64,000 nt of DNA from Dactylosporangium sp040689395 (lineage in GTDB: Bacteria > Actinomycetota > Actinomycetes > Mycobacteriales > Micromonosporaceae). The notes beneath the pieces were generated by a model. The model was not told where the DNA came from, made no database searches, and saw only the letters and a list, made by a program, of their open reading frames with translations. Within the stretch, counting starts at the first letter, position 1, and each line of letters starts with the position of its first letter. Both the position numbers and the translations under genes were made by a program. The stretch lies in contig NZ_JBFAZX010000016.1 in NCBI RefSeq assembly GCF_040689395.1, positions 1-64,000 of the forward strand, given 5' to 3'. Below are positions 49,437-58,288 of this stretch, piece by piece.

Positions 49437-51602
49437 TCATCGGCGGACCGATCGGCGGGCGAGCGCGGAGACGGCGTTGGCGATCACGGTGTGGCCGGCG
49501 CCGCCGCCGGCCGTCATGATGGACTCGGGATGGAACTGGACGGCCGCGAGCGGCCGGCTGCGATGTTCCAGGGCCATGATGACACCATCGTCTGTGGTGG
49601 CGGTGACTCGCAGGTCGGCGGGGAGCGTGTCGGCGCGGGCGTGCAGCGAGTGATAGCGCCCGACCTCGAAGGCGGGCGGCAGCCCGGCCAGCAGCGGGCT
49701 GTCCGGTCCGGTCACCCTGACGGTCGAGGACTTGCCGTGGACGGGCTCGTCGAGCAGGCCCAGGCGTCCGCCGAAGTATTCGGCGATCCCTTGCAGGCCG
49801 AGGCAGACGCCGAACACGCCCACCCCCAGACGGTCCGCGGCGGCGAGGGTCTCGGCGAGGCCGAAGTCCGAAGGCCGGCCGGGGCCGGGCGAGAGCAGCA
49901 GCAGGTCGGGGCGCTCGGTCTCCAGCCGGGGCAGGTGGTGGCCGCTGCGGTAGGTGACGACCTCGGCCCCGGTCTGCCGCACGTAGTCGGCGAGGCAGTG
50001 CACGAACGAGTCGCGGTGGTCGACGAGCAGCACCCGCAGGCCCTCGCCGACGCGCGGGCGGGGCGCCGCGGAGGGGACCGGCGCGCCGCGGTCGTCGAGG
50101 ACCCGCAGCAGCGCCGCCGCCTTGAGCTCGGTCTCGCGCTCCTCGGCAACCGGGTCGGAGTCGTGCAGCAGGGTGGCGCCGACCCGCACGTGCGCGACGC
50201 CGTCGTGGATCTGGATCGTGCGCAGCGTCAGGACGGTGTCCAGGGTGCCGTCGAAGCCGATCCGGCCGACCGCCCCGCCGTACCACCGGCGCGGGGAACG
50301 CTCGTGGCGCTCCAAGAACTCGACCGCCGCGATCTTCGGCGCGCCGGTGACCGTGACCGCCCACAGGTGGGCCAGGAACCCGTCGAGGGCGTCCCGATCG
50401 GGTCGCAGGAGGCCCTCGACCCGGTCCACCGTGTGGATGAGGGCCGAGTACATCTCGATCTGCCGCCGTCCGGTCACCCGGACCGTCCCGGCCTCGCACA
50501 CCCGCGCCTTGTCGTTGCGGTCCACGTCCGTGCACATGGTCAGCTCCGACTCGTCCTTGCGCGAGTCGAGCAGGACCCGGATGTTGCGGGCGTCCTCGAT
50601 CGCGTCGCGGCCCCGGGCGATGGTGCCGCTGATCGGTGACGAGCGCACGAGCTGCCGGCCGTCGCGCCAGCCCACGTGGACGAACATCTCGGGGGATGCG
50701 CCGACGAGGTACTCGCCCTCGCCGAGGTTCATCAGCAGGCTGTGCGGGGCCGGGTTGCCGTGGCGGAGGCTGCGGAACAGGGTGGCCGGCGGTGCGGGGC
50801 AGCGGCGGCGCAGCACCTGCCCGGGCACGACCTCGAACAGGTCCCCGGCCCGGAACGACGGCATCGCGCGGCGGACGAGGTCGGCGTACTCCCCGGGCTC
50901 GTGGTCGCGGGCGGCCGCCGGGTCCCGCGGGGCGAACGGGGTGTCCGGCGTGTCCCGGGCGAGACCGCCGGTCGAGTCGCCGTCGACCGCGAACTCGTAG
51001 CTGTGCACGAGGGCCGTGTCGGCTCGCAGGTCCAGCTCCAGCACCTCGTCCGGCAGGTGCAGCACCAGGTCGCGGTCCTGCGGGTGGCGCCGCTGGTGCA
51101 GCTCGACCGGCTCGACCTGGAAGATCAGGTCGTAGCCGAATGCGCCGTAGAGTCCCAGGATCGGGTCGAGCGGTGCGGCCAATGCCCCGCACAGCCCGCG
51201 GATCGCCCGGAACACGCCGGCGTGGCGGGTCCGCTCCTCCTCGCAGAAGCCCTCCACGCGAGCCGCGGCCACCCCGTGGAAGGCGTCGTCGCCGTCGCGG
51301 GGGTGGTCCAGCAGATCCCACAGCTGCCGGCGCAGGGCCGGCAGGAGCACGCGGCCGCGCTGGTTGAGGGCGTTGACGGACAGGCGGTCGCCGCGGACCA
51401 CCAGCTCGACCGGCGGGTCGACGTAGCCGATCACCCGGTCGTGGCCGTGGTACCGCAACAGCCCCCGCCGCCGGTTCAGGGCCGCCTCGAGCCGGGCCTG
51501 GGCCCGCAGGGCGCCGCCCGCCGGTCGCGTGGTCCGCGCGACGAGGACGCCCGCCGGCGTGTGCCAGCGGTCGCCTTCGACACGGGGTGCGGCGCGAGTC
51601 AT
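49437..51602 (-). CDS. Fused anthranilate synthase (TrpE-TrpG type)
   Basis: This 721-aa protein joins a chorismate-utilising domain (about 1-510) and a class I glutamine amidotransferase (about 525-720). The first has SSPISGTIARG, STLCTDVDRND-type ELTMCTDVDRNDKARVCE, VTGAPKIAAVEF and YGGAVGRIGFDG. The second has LLLSPGPGRPSDFG, nucleophile Cys near 598 in GVCLGLQGIAE, and the His-Glu pair in VQFHPESIMT. The length and domain order are those of one-piece anthranilate synthases of some actinomycetes and rhizobia. PhzE-like ADIC synthases are shorter. It starts at ATG 51602, overlapping the flavoprotein stop (ATGA). Linked to an anthranilate-CoA-ligase-like gene, it is likely a pathway-specific copy. 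Confidence 0.92.
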   Translation of the reverse strand: MTRAAPRVEGDRWHTPAGVLVARTTRPAGGALRAQARLEAALNRRRGLLRYHGHDRVIGYVDPPVELVVRGDRLSVNALNQRGRVLLPALRRQLWDLLDHPRDGDDAFHGVAAARVEGFCEEERTRHAGVFRAIRGLCGALAAPLDPILGLYGAFGYDLIFQVEPVELHQRRHPQDRDLVLHLPDEVLELDLRADTALVHSYEFAVDGDSTGGLARDTPDTPFAPRDPAAARDHEPGEYADLVRRAMPSFRAGDLFEVVPGQVLRRRCPAPPATLFRSLRHGNPAPHSLLMNLGEGEYLVGASPEMFVHVGWRDGRQLVRSSPISGTIARGRDAIEDARNIRVLLDSRKDESELTMCTDVDRNDKARVCEAGTVRVTGRRQIEMYSALIHTVDRVEGLLRPDRDALDGFLAHLWAVTVTGAPKIAAVEFLERHERSPRRWYGGAVGRIGFDGTLDTVLTLRTIQIHDGVAHVRVGATLLHDSDPVAEERETELKAAALLRVLDDRGAPVPSAAPRPRVGEGLRVLLVDHRDSFVHCLADYVRQTGAEVVTYRSGHHLPRLETERPDLLLLSPGPGRPSDFGLAETLAAADRLGVGVFGVCLGLQGIAEYFGGRLGLLDEPVHGKSSTVRVTGPDSPLLAGLPPAFEVGRYHSLHARADTLPADLRVTATTDDGVIMALEHRSRPLAAVQFHPESIMTAGGGAGHTVIANAVSALARRSVRR

Positions 51603-53125
51603 CCGCGCACACCCTGCGGCAGGTGGAAGCAGTCGTGCGGGTCGTACCGGCGCTTCACGGCGGCCAGGCGGGACAGGTTCCGGCCGTAGTAGGACAGCGC
51701 CGGGTCGGTGAGCGCCGCGTCGGGGTAGTTGACGTAGGAGCGGTGCGAGCTGTGCGGCTCCATCGCGGCGAACCCGCCGCCGGCCCACGCGACCGCGGCG
51801 GCGTGCTCCTCGGCGGCCGGGGCGGGGGTCGGCAGGCCGACGGTGTAGAGGCCGAAGATGGTGGCGTCGCGGTGCACCCACGCGGTGGCGTCCGGCGGGA
51901 CGAGGTTCGCGTTCTTGCCCAGCGAGGTGAAGCCCAGCCAGCGGTACTGCCCGGGCCGCCGGTCGGCGTCGAAGGCCGTGATCATCGCCGCGAGACCGGC
52001 GTCGGGTACGGCGTCGGCGATCATCCGGCCGCGGTGCAGCACGAATGAGGCCCGCGGCAGGAGCGCTTCCGGGTTGGTGCCGGTGAGGTGGCACTGTTCG
52101 GTCGTGCTGGTGCCGCAGCCGAACTGCCGCATCAGCGCCTCCCGGTAGGGCAGCTCGGCGACGGAGCGGTTGCTCGGGGCGGAGCCGACCAGCGCGACCA
52201 GTTCGTCGAGCAGGGCGTCCGCCTCGGCCCGATGGCCCAGATGCACCCCGGTCACGATGACCGTCGGCACCGCGCCCGGCTTGGCGTCGTTGAGCAGCAG
52301 CCCGGCCCGGGGGGCGAGGTCGGGCGGGGTCTGCTCGGCCCACTGCTGCCAGCGGCTGAACACGGTGAGCGCCTGGTCCCACGGCCAGTTGAGCGTGAAC
52401 ATGACCACCGACGGCTCCACCGTCGGCTTCAGGTCGAACTCGGTGACCACGCCGAAGTTGCCGCCCCCGCCGCCGCGCAGCGCCCAGAACAGGTCAGGGT
52501 GTTCACCGGCCGACGCGGTGACCACGCGGCCGTCGGCGAGCACGACCCGGGCGGCGACGAGACGGTCGCTGGCCGGGCCGTACTTGCGGAACTGCCACCC
52601 CATACCGCCGCCGGCGACGAACCCGCCGGGGCACACGGTCGGGCAGAAGCCGCTCGGGACGGTGATGCCGTGCGGCGCGGTCGCGGTGAGCACGTCCACC
52701 GCCTGCGCGCCGGGGCCGAGCCGCACCCGGTCCGGGCCGACCTGGACCTGATGCATCCGGGACACGTCGATGACCAGTCCCTCGGTGCTCGACCAGCCGA
52801 GGAAGTTGTGGCCGCCGCTGCGCACCGTGCGCGGTACCGCGTAGTGCTGGGCGAAGCGCAGTGCGGCGGCGACGTCGGCGGCGGATACGCAGTAGGCGAC
52901 CGCCTGCGGGCGGACGTCGTCGAACTGGGCGGACGCGAGGCGCTTCGCCCGCTCGTAGTCCGCGTCGGCGGGCAGGACCAGCCGGCCGCCGAGCGAGTTC
53001 TGCAACCGGCTCCACGGGACGCGGCCACCCGGGCGGCTCGCGGCCGCCGCGACCGGCGGGGCGGCGACCGTCGCTGCTACGGCGATGGCCGGCCCGGCCC
53101 CGAGCAAGGACCTTCGGGACAACAC
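51599..53125 (-). CDS. BBE-type FAD-linked oxidoreductase
   Basis: This 508-aa flavoprotein is of the berberine-bridge-enzyme group. It has a twin-Arg-like signal (MLSRRSLLGAG), an FAD-binding PCMH domain with RSGGHNFLGW (His for 8-alpha attachment) and SGFCPTVCPGG (Cys for 6-S attachment), and C-terminal YYGRNLSRLAAVKRRYDPHD, the BBE domain. Both covalent-flavin residues are present, so it may carry a bicovalent FAD and oxidise a bulky secreted or membrane-linked substrate. The GTG start at 53125 follows AGGAGG. It is coupled to the anthranilate synthase gene. Confidence 0.88.
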   Translation of the reverse strand: MLSRRSLLGAGPAIAVAATVAAPPVAAAASRPGGRVPWSRLQNSLGGRLVLPADADYERAKRLASAQFDDVRPQAVAYCVSAADVAAALRFAQHYAVPRTVRSGGHNFLGWSSTEGLVIDVSRMHQVQVGPDRVRLGPGAQAVDVLTATAPHGITVPSGFCPTVCPGGFVAGGGMGWQFRKYGPASDRLVAARVVLADGRVVTASAGEHPDLFWALRGGGGGNFGVVTEFDLKPTVEPSVVMFTLNWPWDQALTVFSRWQQWAEQTPPDLAPRAGLLLNDAKPGAVPTVIVTGVHLGHRAEADALLDELVALVGSAPSNRSVAELPYREALMRQFGCGTSTTEQCHLTGTNPEALLPRASFVLHRGRMIADAVPDAGLAAMITAFDADRRPGQYRWLGFTSLGKNANLVPPDATAWVHRDATIFGLYTVGLPTPAPAAEEHAAAVAWAGGGFAAMEPHSSHRSYVNYPDAALTDPALSYYGRNLSRLAAVKRRYDPHDCFHLPQGVRG

Positions 53126-53146
53126 TGGAGGTACCTCCTGGTGGTG

Positions 53147-54790
53147 CTAGCTGGGTTGGAGAGTCGTGAGCAGCCGGCTCGGCATGCGCTCGGGCAGCAA
53201 CGACCGCTGGAGTTTGCCGGTCTGGGTCCGGGGCAGGGCGGCGACGAACTCGACCGCGCGCGGATACTTGTACGGCGCGATCTCCTGCTTGACGAAGTTC
53301 TGCAGTTCCTCGACGAGCGCGGCCTCGGGCCGAGGCCGCGACGCCAGCACCACGTAGGCCTTGACGATCGTGCCGCGCCGCGGGTCGGGGGCGCCCACGA
53401 CGGCGCACTCGGCGACCAGTGGGTGGCGCAGCAGCGCCTCCTCGACCTCGGGCGCGGCGATGTTGTACCCGGACGAGACGATCATGTCGTCGGAGCGGGC
53501 CTGGTACCAGAAGTAGCCCTCGGCGTCGCGGACGTAGGTGTCGCCGGTGAGGTTCCAGCCGTCCTGGACGTAGCTGGCCTGACGGGGGTCGTCGAGGTAC
53601 CGGCAGCCCGTCGGGCCGCGCACCGCGAGCCGGCCGGGCTGCCCGTCGGGCACCGGACGCCCCTCGTCGTCGACGATCCGGGCCTCGTAGCCGGGCACCG
53701 GACGGCCGGTGGAGCCGGGCCGGATGTCGTCGTCGGCGGCGCTGATGAAGATGTGCAACATCTCGGTGGCGCCGATCCCGTCGATGATGCGCACACCGGT
53801 GGCGTCGTGGAAGGCGTGCCACGTCGTCGCCGGCAGCGCCTCGCCCGCCGACACGCAGCGGCGCAGCGTGCGCAGGTCGTACTCCGCCAGCCGGGGCAGC
53901 GCCGCGCGGTACGCGGTCGGCGCGGTGAACAGCACGGTCACGCCGTGCCGGCCTACGGCCCGGAACAGTTCGTCCGGGGTGGCCCGCTCCAGCAGCAGCG
54001 TCGAGGCGCCGGCCCGCAGCGGAAAGACCAGCAGGCCGCCGAGGCCGAAGGTGAACGCGAGCGGCGGGCTGCCGGCGAATACGTCGCCGGCCCGCGGCCG
54101 CAGCACGTGGGCGGCGAATGTGTCGGCGATCGCCAGTACATCGCGGTGCAGGTGCATCGTGGCCTTGGGCCGGCCCGACGTGCCCGAGGTGAACGCGATC
54201 AGCGCCACGTCGTCGGCGGCGGTGTCCGCGGCCGGGAACGGACCGGCGTGCGCCGCGGCCCGCGACTCCAGCTCGGCGTCCTCGCCGCCGTAGGCGACCA
54301 CACGCAGGCCGGCGGCGTCCACGGCGAGCAGGTCGTCGAGGTGGGCCCGGTGGCACAGCGCCAGCGTGACCCGCGCGGTGTCGATCGTCGTGCGCAGCTC
54401 GCCCGGGCGCAGCAACGGCATCGTGGTCACCGCCACGCCGCCGGCCTTGAGCACCGCGAGCCACGCCACGGCCAGCTGGGGGCTGTTCGGGCCGCGCAGC
54501 AGCACCCGGTTGCCCGGCACGAGGCCGAAGTCCTCGGTGAGGGCGGCGGCGAGGCGGTCCGTCCGCGTGGCGACCTCGGCGTAGGACCACACCGTGCCGT
54601 CGCCGCCGCGCAGGCACGGCCGGTCGTCCACGGTGCGCAGCAGTTCGGTGGCGCAGTTGAGCCGCTCGGGGTACTGCAGCGCCGGCAGGTCCCGGTGCGG
54701 TACCGGATCCATCACCGGCCACTGCGGCAGCGGCGGAAGCTGGTCGCGGGCGAAGGTGTCGGCGTGCCCCGACGGGGACAGCTGGTGCAT
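53147..54790 (-). CDS. 2-Aminobenzoate/benzoate-CoA ligase-like protein
   Basis: This 547-aa adenylate-forming ligase begins HADTFARDQLPPLPQWP followed by PERLNCATELL, the start typical of 2-aminobenzoate-CoA and benzoate-CoA ligases. Core motifs are FTSGTSGRPKATMHLHRD, IDGIGATEMLHIF (hallmark of the aryl-CoA ligase group), GWNLTGDTY, and PRTQTGKLQRS with the C-terminal catalytic Lys. The ATG 54790 has GGGAG 5 bases upstream. With anthranilate synthase three genes downstream in the same operon, the most economical substrate is anthranilate, giving anthraniloyl-CoA. Benzoate or another aryl acid remains possible. Confidence 0.88.
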   Translation of the reverse strand: MHQLSPSGHADTFARDQLPPLPQWPVMDPVPHRDLPALQYPERLNCATELLRTVDDRPCLRGGDGTVWSYAEVATRTDRLAAALTEDFGLVPGNRVLLRGPNSPQLAVAWLAVLKAGGVAVTTMPLLRPGELRTTIDTARVTLALCHRAHLDDLLAVDAAGLRVVAYGGEDAELESRAAAHAGPFPAADTAADDVALIAFTSGTSGRPKATMHLHRDVLAIADTFAAHVLRPRAGDVFAGSPPLAFTFGLGGLLVFPLRAGASTLLLERATPDELFRAVGRHGVTVLFTAPTAYRAALPRLAEYDLRTLRRCVSAGEALPATTWHAFHDATGVRIIDGIGATEMLHIFISAADDDIRPGSTGRPVPGYEARIVDDEGRPVPDGQPGRLAVRGPTGCRYLDDPRQASYVQDGWNLTGDTYVRDAEGYFWYQARSDDMIVSSGYNIAAPEVEEALLRHPLVAECAVVGAPDPRRGTIVKAYVVLASRPRPEAALVEELQNFVKQEIAPYKYPRAVEFVAALPRTQTGKLQRSLLPERMPSRLLTTLQPS

Positions 54791-54810
54791 CGCGTCTCCC
54801 GGAGTGACTG

Positions 54811-55209
54811 TCAGGCGGCGACGCGCGCGCAGGTCATGCGGGCGCTGCACACCCGCCGCCCGTCGGCGTCGGTGATCGTGACCTCGTACGTGGCCAGCGT
54901 GCGGCCCAGGTGCACCGCGGTGGCGACCCCGTGTACCACGCCCTGGCCGGCGGGCCGGTGATGGCTGGCGTTGATCTCGGTGCCGACCGCGGTGCCGCCG
55001 CCGGGCGCGAAGTGCAGGCAGGCGCCGACGGAGGCCAGGGTCTCGGCGAGCACGCACGAGGCGCCGCCGTGCAGTACGCCGAAGGGCTGGGTGTTGCCGT
55101 CGACCGGCAGGAAGCCGCTGACCCGCTGCGGGCTCGCGTCGGTGACGACCAGACCCATCCGGTTCTCCAGCGGCCCGCGCTGGATCGGGGTGAGCGCCGG
55201 CCCGTTCAC
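54811..55209 (-). CDS. PaaI-type hotdog thioesterase
   Basis: This 132-aa hotdog protein has PFGVLHGGASCVLAETLAS, GTEINASHHRPA and ATYEVTITDADGRRV. HGG followed by a Glu 8-9 residues later in the long helix is the active-site pattern of PaaI/YbgC-like acyl-CoA thioesterases. GTG 55209 overlaps the stop of the upstream ligase (GTGA). PaaI enzymes clear dead-end hydroxylated aryl-CoA made by PaaABCDE, or could release the final aryl acid here. Confidence 0.88.
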   Translation of the reverse strand: MNGPALTPIQRGPLENRMGLVVTDASPQRVSGFLPVDGNTQPFGVLHGGASCVLAETLASVGACLHFAPGGGTAVGTEINASHHRPAGQGVVHGVATAVHLGRTLATYEVTITDADGRRVCSARMTCARVAA

Positions 55210-56750
55210 AGCGCGCCCTCCCGCAGTGCGCGGGCCAGCTCGAGGCGGCGCACCTTCCAGGTGGCGGTGCGGGGAACCCGGTCGAACGGGACGTGTCTCG
55301 GGGTGGCCAGCGCCGGCAGATGGCGGGTCGCGGCGGCCCAGCGGGCCCCGTCGAGCGCGGCGTCGTCGCGGGTGCAGACGACCGGGAGCGGCCGGCCGGC
55401 GCCGTCGGCCACGATCACGATCTCCCGCAGCTCCGGCAGCGCGGACATCAGTTCGTCCTCGACGGCGAGGTTGGAGTCGATGGCCCCGACGTGGTCGATC
55501 TCGCGGTCCAGCAGGTGCACCCGGCCCCAGCGGTCCATCTTGCCCATGTCGCCCATGCGCCACCAGCCGTCGACGAGCTGGCCCTGGAAGCGGGCGTCCT
55601 CGCCGAGGTACGTCACGGCCAGCGTCCGGCTCCTGATCGCGATGAACCCGACCTTGCCGGCGGGCAGCCGCTTGCCGAACTGGTCGACGATCCGCAGGTT
55701 GATCACTCGGGGGAACGGCCAGCCGACGCAGCGGCCGTCGGCGTGGTGCGCGGAGCGTGCGGTGTACACGTTGCCCGTGACCGGCCCGGTCTCGGTCTGC
55801 CCGTAGAGCTGCAGGAACAGCGGGCGGCGCCGGGTGGACGCGCCGAGCAGGACCTGGATGGTGCGCGGGTGCATCGCGTCGAAGGTGGCGCTGTAGTACC
55901 GCACACCGGCCAGCGGACGGCCGGGCGCGTCGGCCAGCACCTCCCAGTCGATGAAGGTGTTGGGCTGCGTCTCCACCGCCCCGGGGCGGGTGCGGGCGAA
56001 GATCGGGCCGACCTTGGCCGGGTCCGAATCGACCACGACGACGAGCGGGTTGCCGTAGGACAGGGCCAGGTACAGGGCGCTGTAGAAGCGGGCGTGCACG
56101 AAGCTCATGGACAGCGCCACGGTCTCGTGCCGCCAGGTGAGCCGGGCCAGCGGCCGCTGCTGGCGCAGCCGCTGGCCGAGCGCATCCGGGGTCTGCACCA
56201 CGAGCTTCGGCAGCCCGGTCGTGCCGGAGGTGTGACTGATGAAGGCGGGTTCGTGCCGACCGGGCGGGTCGGGCGGCACGTCCGGGCCGGCCGGCTGCCG
56301 GGCGAGCGACCGGGTGCCCGGGGCCTCCTCGCCGGCGCACAGCAGTACCCGCCCGGCCAGGGCCGCGAACCGCCCGGCGTCGAAGGAGCGGCGGTCGGTG
56401 AGCAGCCAGGGCATGCCGAGCGTGCCGAGCAGCCGCTCGACAACCTCGCTCTCGAGCAACGGCGAGAGCAGCGCCGGTACGGCGCCGATGCGCTGCACGG
56501 CGGCGGCCAGCAGCGCGATGTCGAAATTGTCGGTCTTGTAGATCGCGACCCGATCGCCGCGCACGACGCCGCTGTGGCGCAGCTGCGCCGACAGCCGGCG
56601 CACGTGCTGCGCGAGCCGCGCCACGGTGAGCCGCACCCCGTCGGCCGGGGCGATGCCCAGCGGCAGGTCCAGGATGACCTGCGCATCGGGGTGGCGGGCG
56701 GCGGCCCGGTCGAACATCTCACCGATGCAGAACGTCGGGAAATCGCGCAT
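55206..56750 (-). CDS. Class I adenylate-forming enzyme (acyl-CoA/AMP ligase)
   Basis: This 514-aa ligase has the P-loop SHTSGTTGLPKLVVQTP, FLQLYGQTETGPV, RMGDMGKMDRWGRVHLLDRE and the C-terminal Lys in TATWKVRR. It is distantly related to fatty acyl-AMP and aryl-CoA ligases and not to PaaK, which has a different fold order. The ATG at 56750 follows GAGG. It is the first gene of the minus operon, facing the paaA-like gene. The activated acid is unknown; it could be an acyl chain joined to the aryl unit. Confidence 0.85.
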   Translation of the reverse strand: MRDFPTFCIGEMFDRAAARHPDAQVILDLPLGIAPADGVRLTVARLAQHVRRLSAQLRHSGVVRGDRVAIYKTDNFDIALLAAAVQRIGAVPALLSPLLESEVVERLLGTLGMPWLLTDRRSFDAGRFAALAGRVLLCAGEEAPGTRSLARQPAGPDVPPDPPGRHEPAFISHTSGTTGLPKLVVQTPDALGQRLRQQRPLARLTWRHETVALSMSFVHARFYSALYLALSYGNPLVVVVDSDPAKVGPIFARTRPGAVETQPNTFIDWEVLADAPGRPLAGVRYYSATFDAMHPRTIQVLLGASTRRRPLFLQLYGQTETGPVTGNVYTARSAHHADGRCVGWPFPRVINLRIVDQFGKRLPAGKVGFIAIRSRTLAVTYLGEDARFQGQLVDGWWRMGDMGKMDRWGRVHLLDREIDHVGAIDSNLAVEDELMSALPELREIVIVADGAGRPLPVVCTRDDAALDGARWAAATRHLPALATPRHVPFDRVPRTATWKVRRLELARALREGAL

Positions 56751-56818
56751 CGCAGTCCTCGCGTTCGGTATGTCGGACCGGTCGAGCATGGCCGCCCCGG
56801 CCGCGCTTGCCGGCCGGC

Positions 56819-56869
56819 GGCGACAGGTTCTTGTCGGTCTCGCCGAGACCGGGACAGGTTGCTGTCGCC
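56819..56869. promoter_or_regulatory. Tandem operator palindromes between divergent operons
   Basis: Two copies of a similar 15-base site lie 31 bases apart. The first has CGACA (56821-56825) and TGTCG (56832-56836). The second has GACA (56853-56856) and TGTC (56863-56866). Both have the same 6-base spacer starting GGTT. The outer arms GGCGACAG/CTGTCGCC (56819-56826, 56862-56869) make a larger inverted repeat, and GGTCTC/GAGACC sits at the centre. This fits cooperative binding of a dimeric repressor controlling both directions. Confidence 0.65.
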
Positions 56870-56939
56870 ACCCCCGCCCACGCGGGTACGCACCGGCGTA
56901 CGGTTCGGCCGAGCGATCCGCTGCCGAGGGAGAAGAGCC

Positions 56940-58001
56940 TTGCTGCACAACGAGACGGCGGCCCCCGAACCACCCGGGACCGCGGCGCTGCTGGCCGAGG
57001 TGGCCGACGCCGAGCGGGCGCTGCGGGCGACGCCCCGGCGCGATCCCCTCGGCACCGGGGCCGGGCAGCGCGAGGATGAGCTGCTCGCGGACTTCGAGGC
57101 GATCATCGCCCGGGACGAGAAGATCGAGCCGCGGGACTGGATGCCCGCCGCCTACCGGGAGAGCCTGGTGCGGCAGCTCGCGCAGCACGCGCACTCCGAG
57201 GTGGTCGGTATGCAGCCGGAGGCGAACTGGCTCACCCGCGCCCCAAACCTCGCCCGCAAGGCGTACCTGCTGGCCAAGGTCCAGGACGAGGCCGGGCACG
57301 GGCTCTACCTCTACTCGGCCGCGGAGACCCTGGGCGTGGACCGCGAGGCGCTGCTCACGGCGCTGCACGAGGGGCGCCAGCGGTACCTGTCCTTCATCAA
57401 CTATCCGACGCCGACCTGGGCCGACGCGGGCGCACTGGCGTGGCTGACCGACGGCGCCGCGATCATCAATCAGGTGCCGCTGTGCCGCTCCTCCTACGGT
57501 CCCTACGCCCGGGCGATGGTGCGGGTGTGCAAGGAGGAGTCCTTCCACCACCGGCAGGGCTTCGACGCGCTCTACGCGCTGTGCCGCGGCAGCGCCACGC
57601 AGCAACGCATGGCCCAGGCCGCGGTGGAGCGCTGGTGGGGCCCGGCCTTGGCGATGTTCGGGCCGCCGCACGCACAGTCCACGCACTCGGAGCAGTCGAT
57701 GCGGTGGCGGATCAAGCGGTACACCAACGACGAGCTGCGCCAGCGCTTCGTCGACATCTGCGTGCCGCAGGCCCGGGTGCTGGGCGTGCGGATCCCGGAC
57801 CCGGCGCTGCGATGGAACGCCGGACGCGGCCACTACGACTTCACCGCGCCCGACTTCGACGAGCTGCGCCGGGTGATCTCCGGCGACGGCCCGTGCAACC
57901 GGCAGCGGATGGCCAACCGGCGCCGGGCGCACGACGAGGGCCGCTGGGTGCGTGCGGCGGCGGCCGCCCACGCGGCGAAGCATCCGGTGGTGACGCGATG
58001 A
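56940..58001 (+). CDS. PaaA-type epoxidase catalytic subunit
   Basis: This 353-aa diiron oxygenase is closely similar to the alpha subunit of phenylacetyl-CoA 1,2-epoxidase. It has HAHSEVVGMQPEANW, KVQDEAGHGLYLYSAAETLG (ExxH), PLCRSSYGPYARAMV and CKEESFHHRQGF, which hold the iron-binding Glu and His residues. The C-terminal GPCNRQRMANRR is also conserved. The TTG start at 56940 is supported by GAGGGAG; no ATG or GTG is suitably placed. It is the first gene of a tightly coupled five-gene set. Standard Paa catabolic genes (paaG, paaZ, paaJ) are not in the window, so the substrate may not be phenylacetyl-CoA. Confidence 0.92.
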   Translation: MLHNETAAPEPPGTAALLAEVADAERALRATPRRDPLGTGAGQREDELLADFEAIIARDEKIEPRDWMPAAYRESLVRQLAQHAHSEVVGMQPEANWLTRAPNLARKAYLLAKVQDEAGHGLYLYSAAETLGVDREALLTALHEGRQRYLSFINYPTPTWADAGALAWLTDGAAIINQVPLCRSSYGPYARAMVRVCKEESFHHRQGFDALYALCRGSATQQRMAQAAVERWWGPALAMFGPPHAQSTHSEQSMRWRIKRYTNDELRQRFVDICVPQARVLGVRIPDPALRWNAGRGHYDFTAPDFDELRRVISGDGPCNRQRMANRRRAHDEGRWVRAAAAAHAAKHPVVTR

Positions 58002-58288
58002 GTGAGGTCTCGCAGTGGCCGCTGTGGGAGGTGTTCCTGCGCGCCCGCCGGGGGCTGCCGCACCAGCACGTCGGGAGCCTGCACGCGGCCGATCCGCGGA
58101 TGGCGGTACGCCACGCCCGTGACCTGTACACCCGCCGCGGCGAGGGCGTCTCGATCTGGGTGGTGCCCTCGGCCGCCGTCACCGCCTCCAGCCCCGACGA
58201 GCGGGACCCGTTCTTCGACCCCGCCGCGGACAAGGTGTACCGCCACCCCGCGTTCTTCGAACTGCCCGAGGGGGCGGAGCACCTGTGA
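57998..58288 (+). CDS. PaaB-type subunit
   Basis: This 96-aa protein has WPLWEVFLRARRGLPHQHVG, then SLHAADPRMAVRHARDLYTR and a C-terminal YRHPAFFELPEG. This is the small PaaB protein that bridges PaaAC heterodimers in the epoxidase complex. It overlaps paaA- and paaC-like genes by 4 bases on each side. Confidence 0.92.
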   Translation: MSEVSQWPLWEVFLRARRGLPHQHVGSLHAADPRMAVRHARDLYTRRGEGVSIWVVPSAAVTASSPDERDPFFDPAADKVYRHPAFFELPEGAEHL

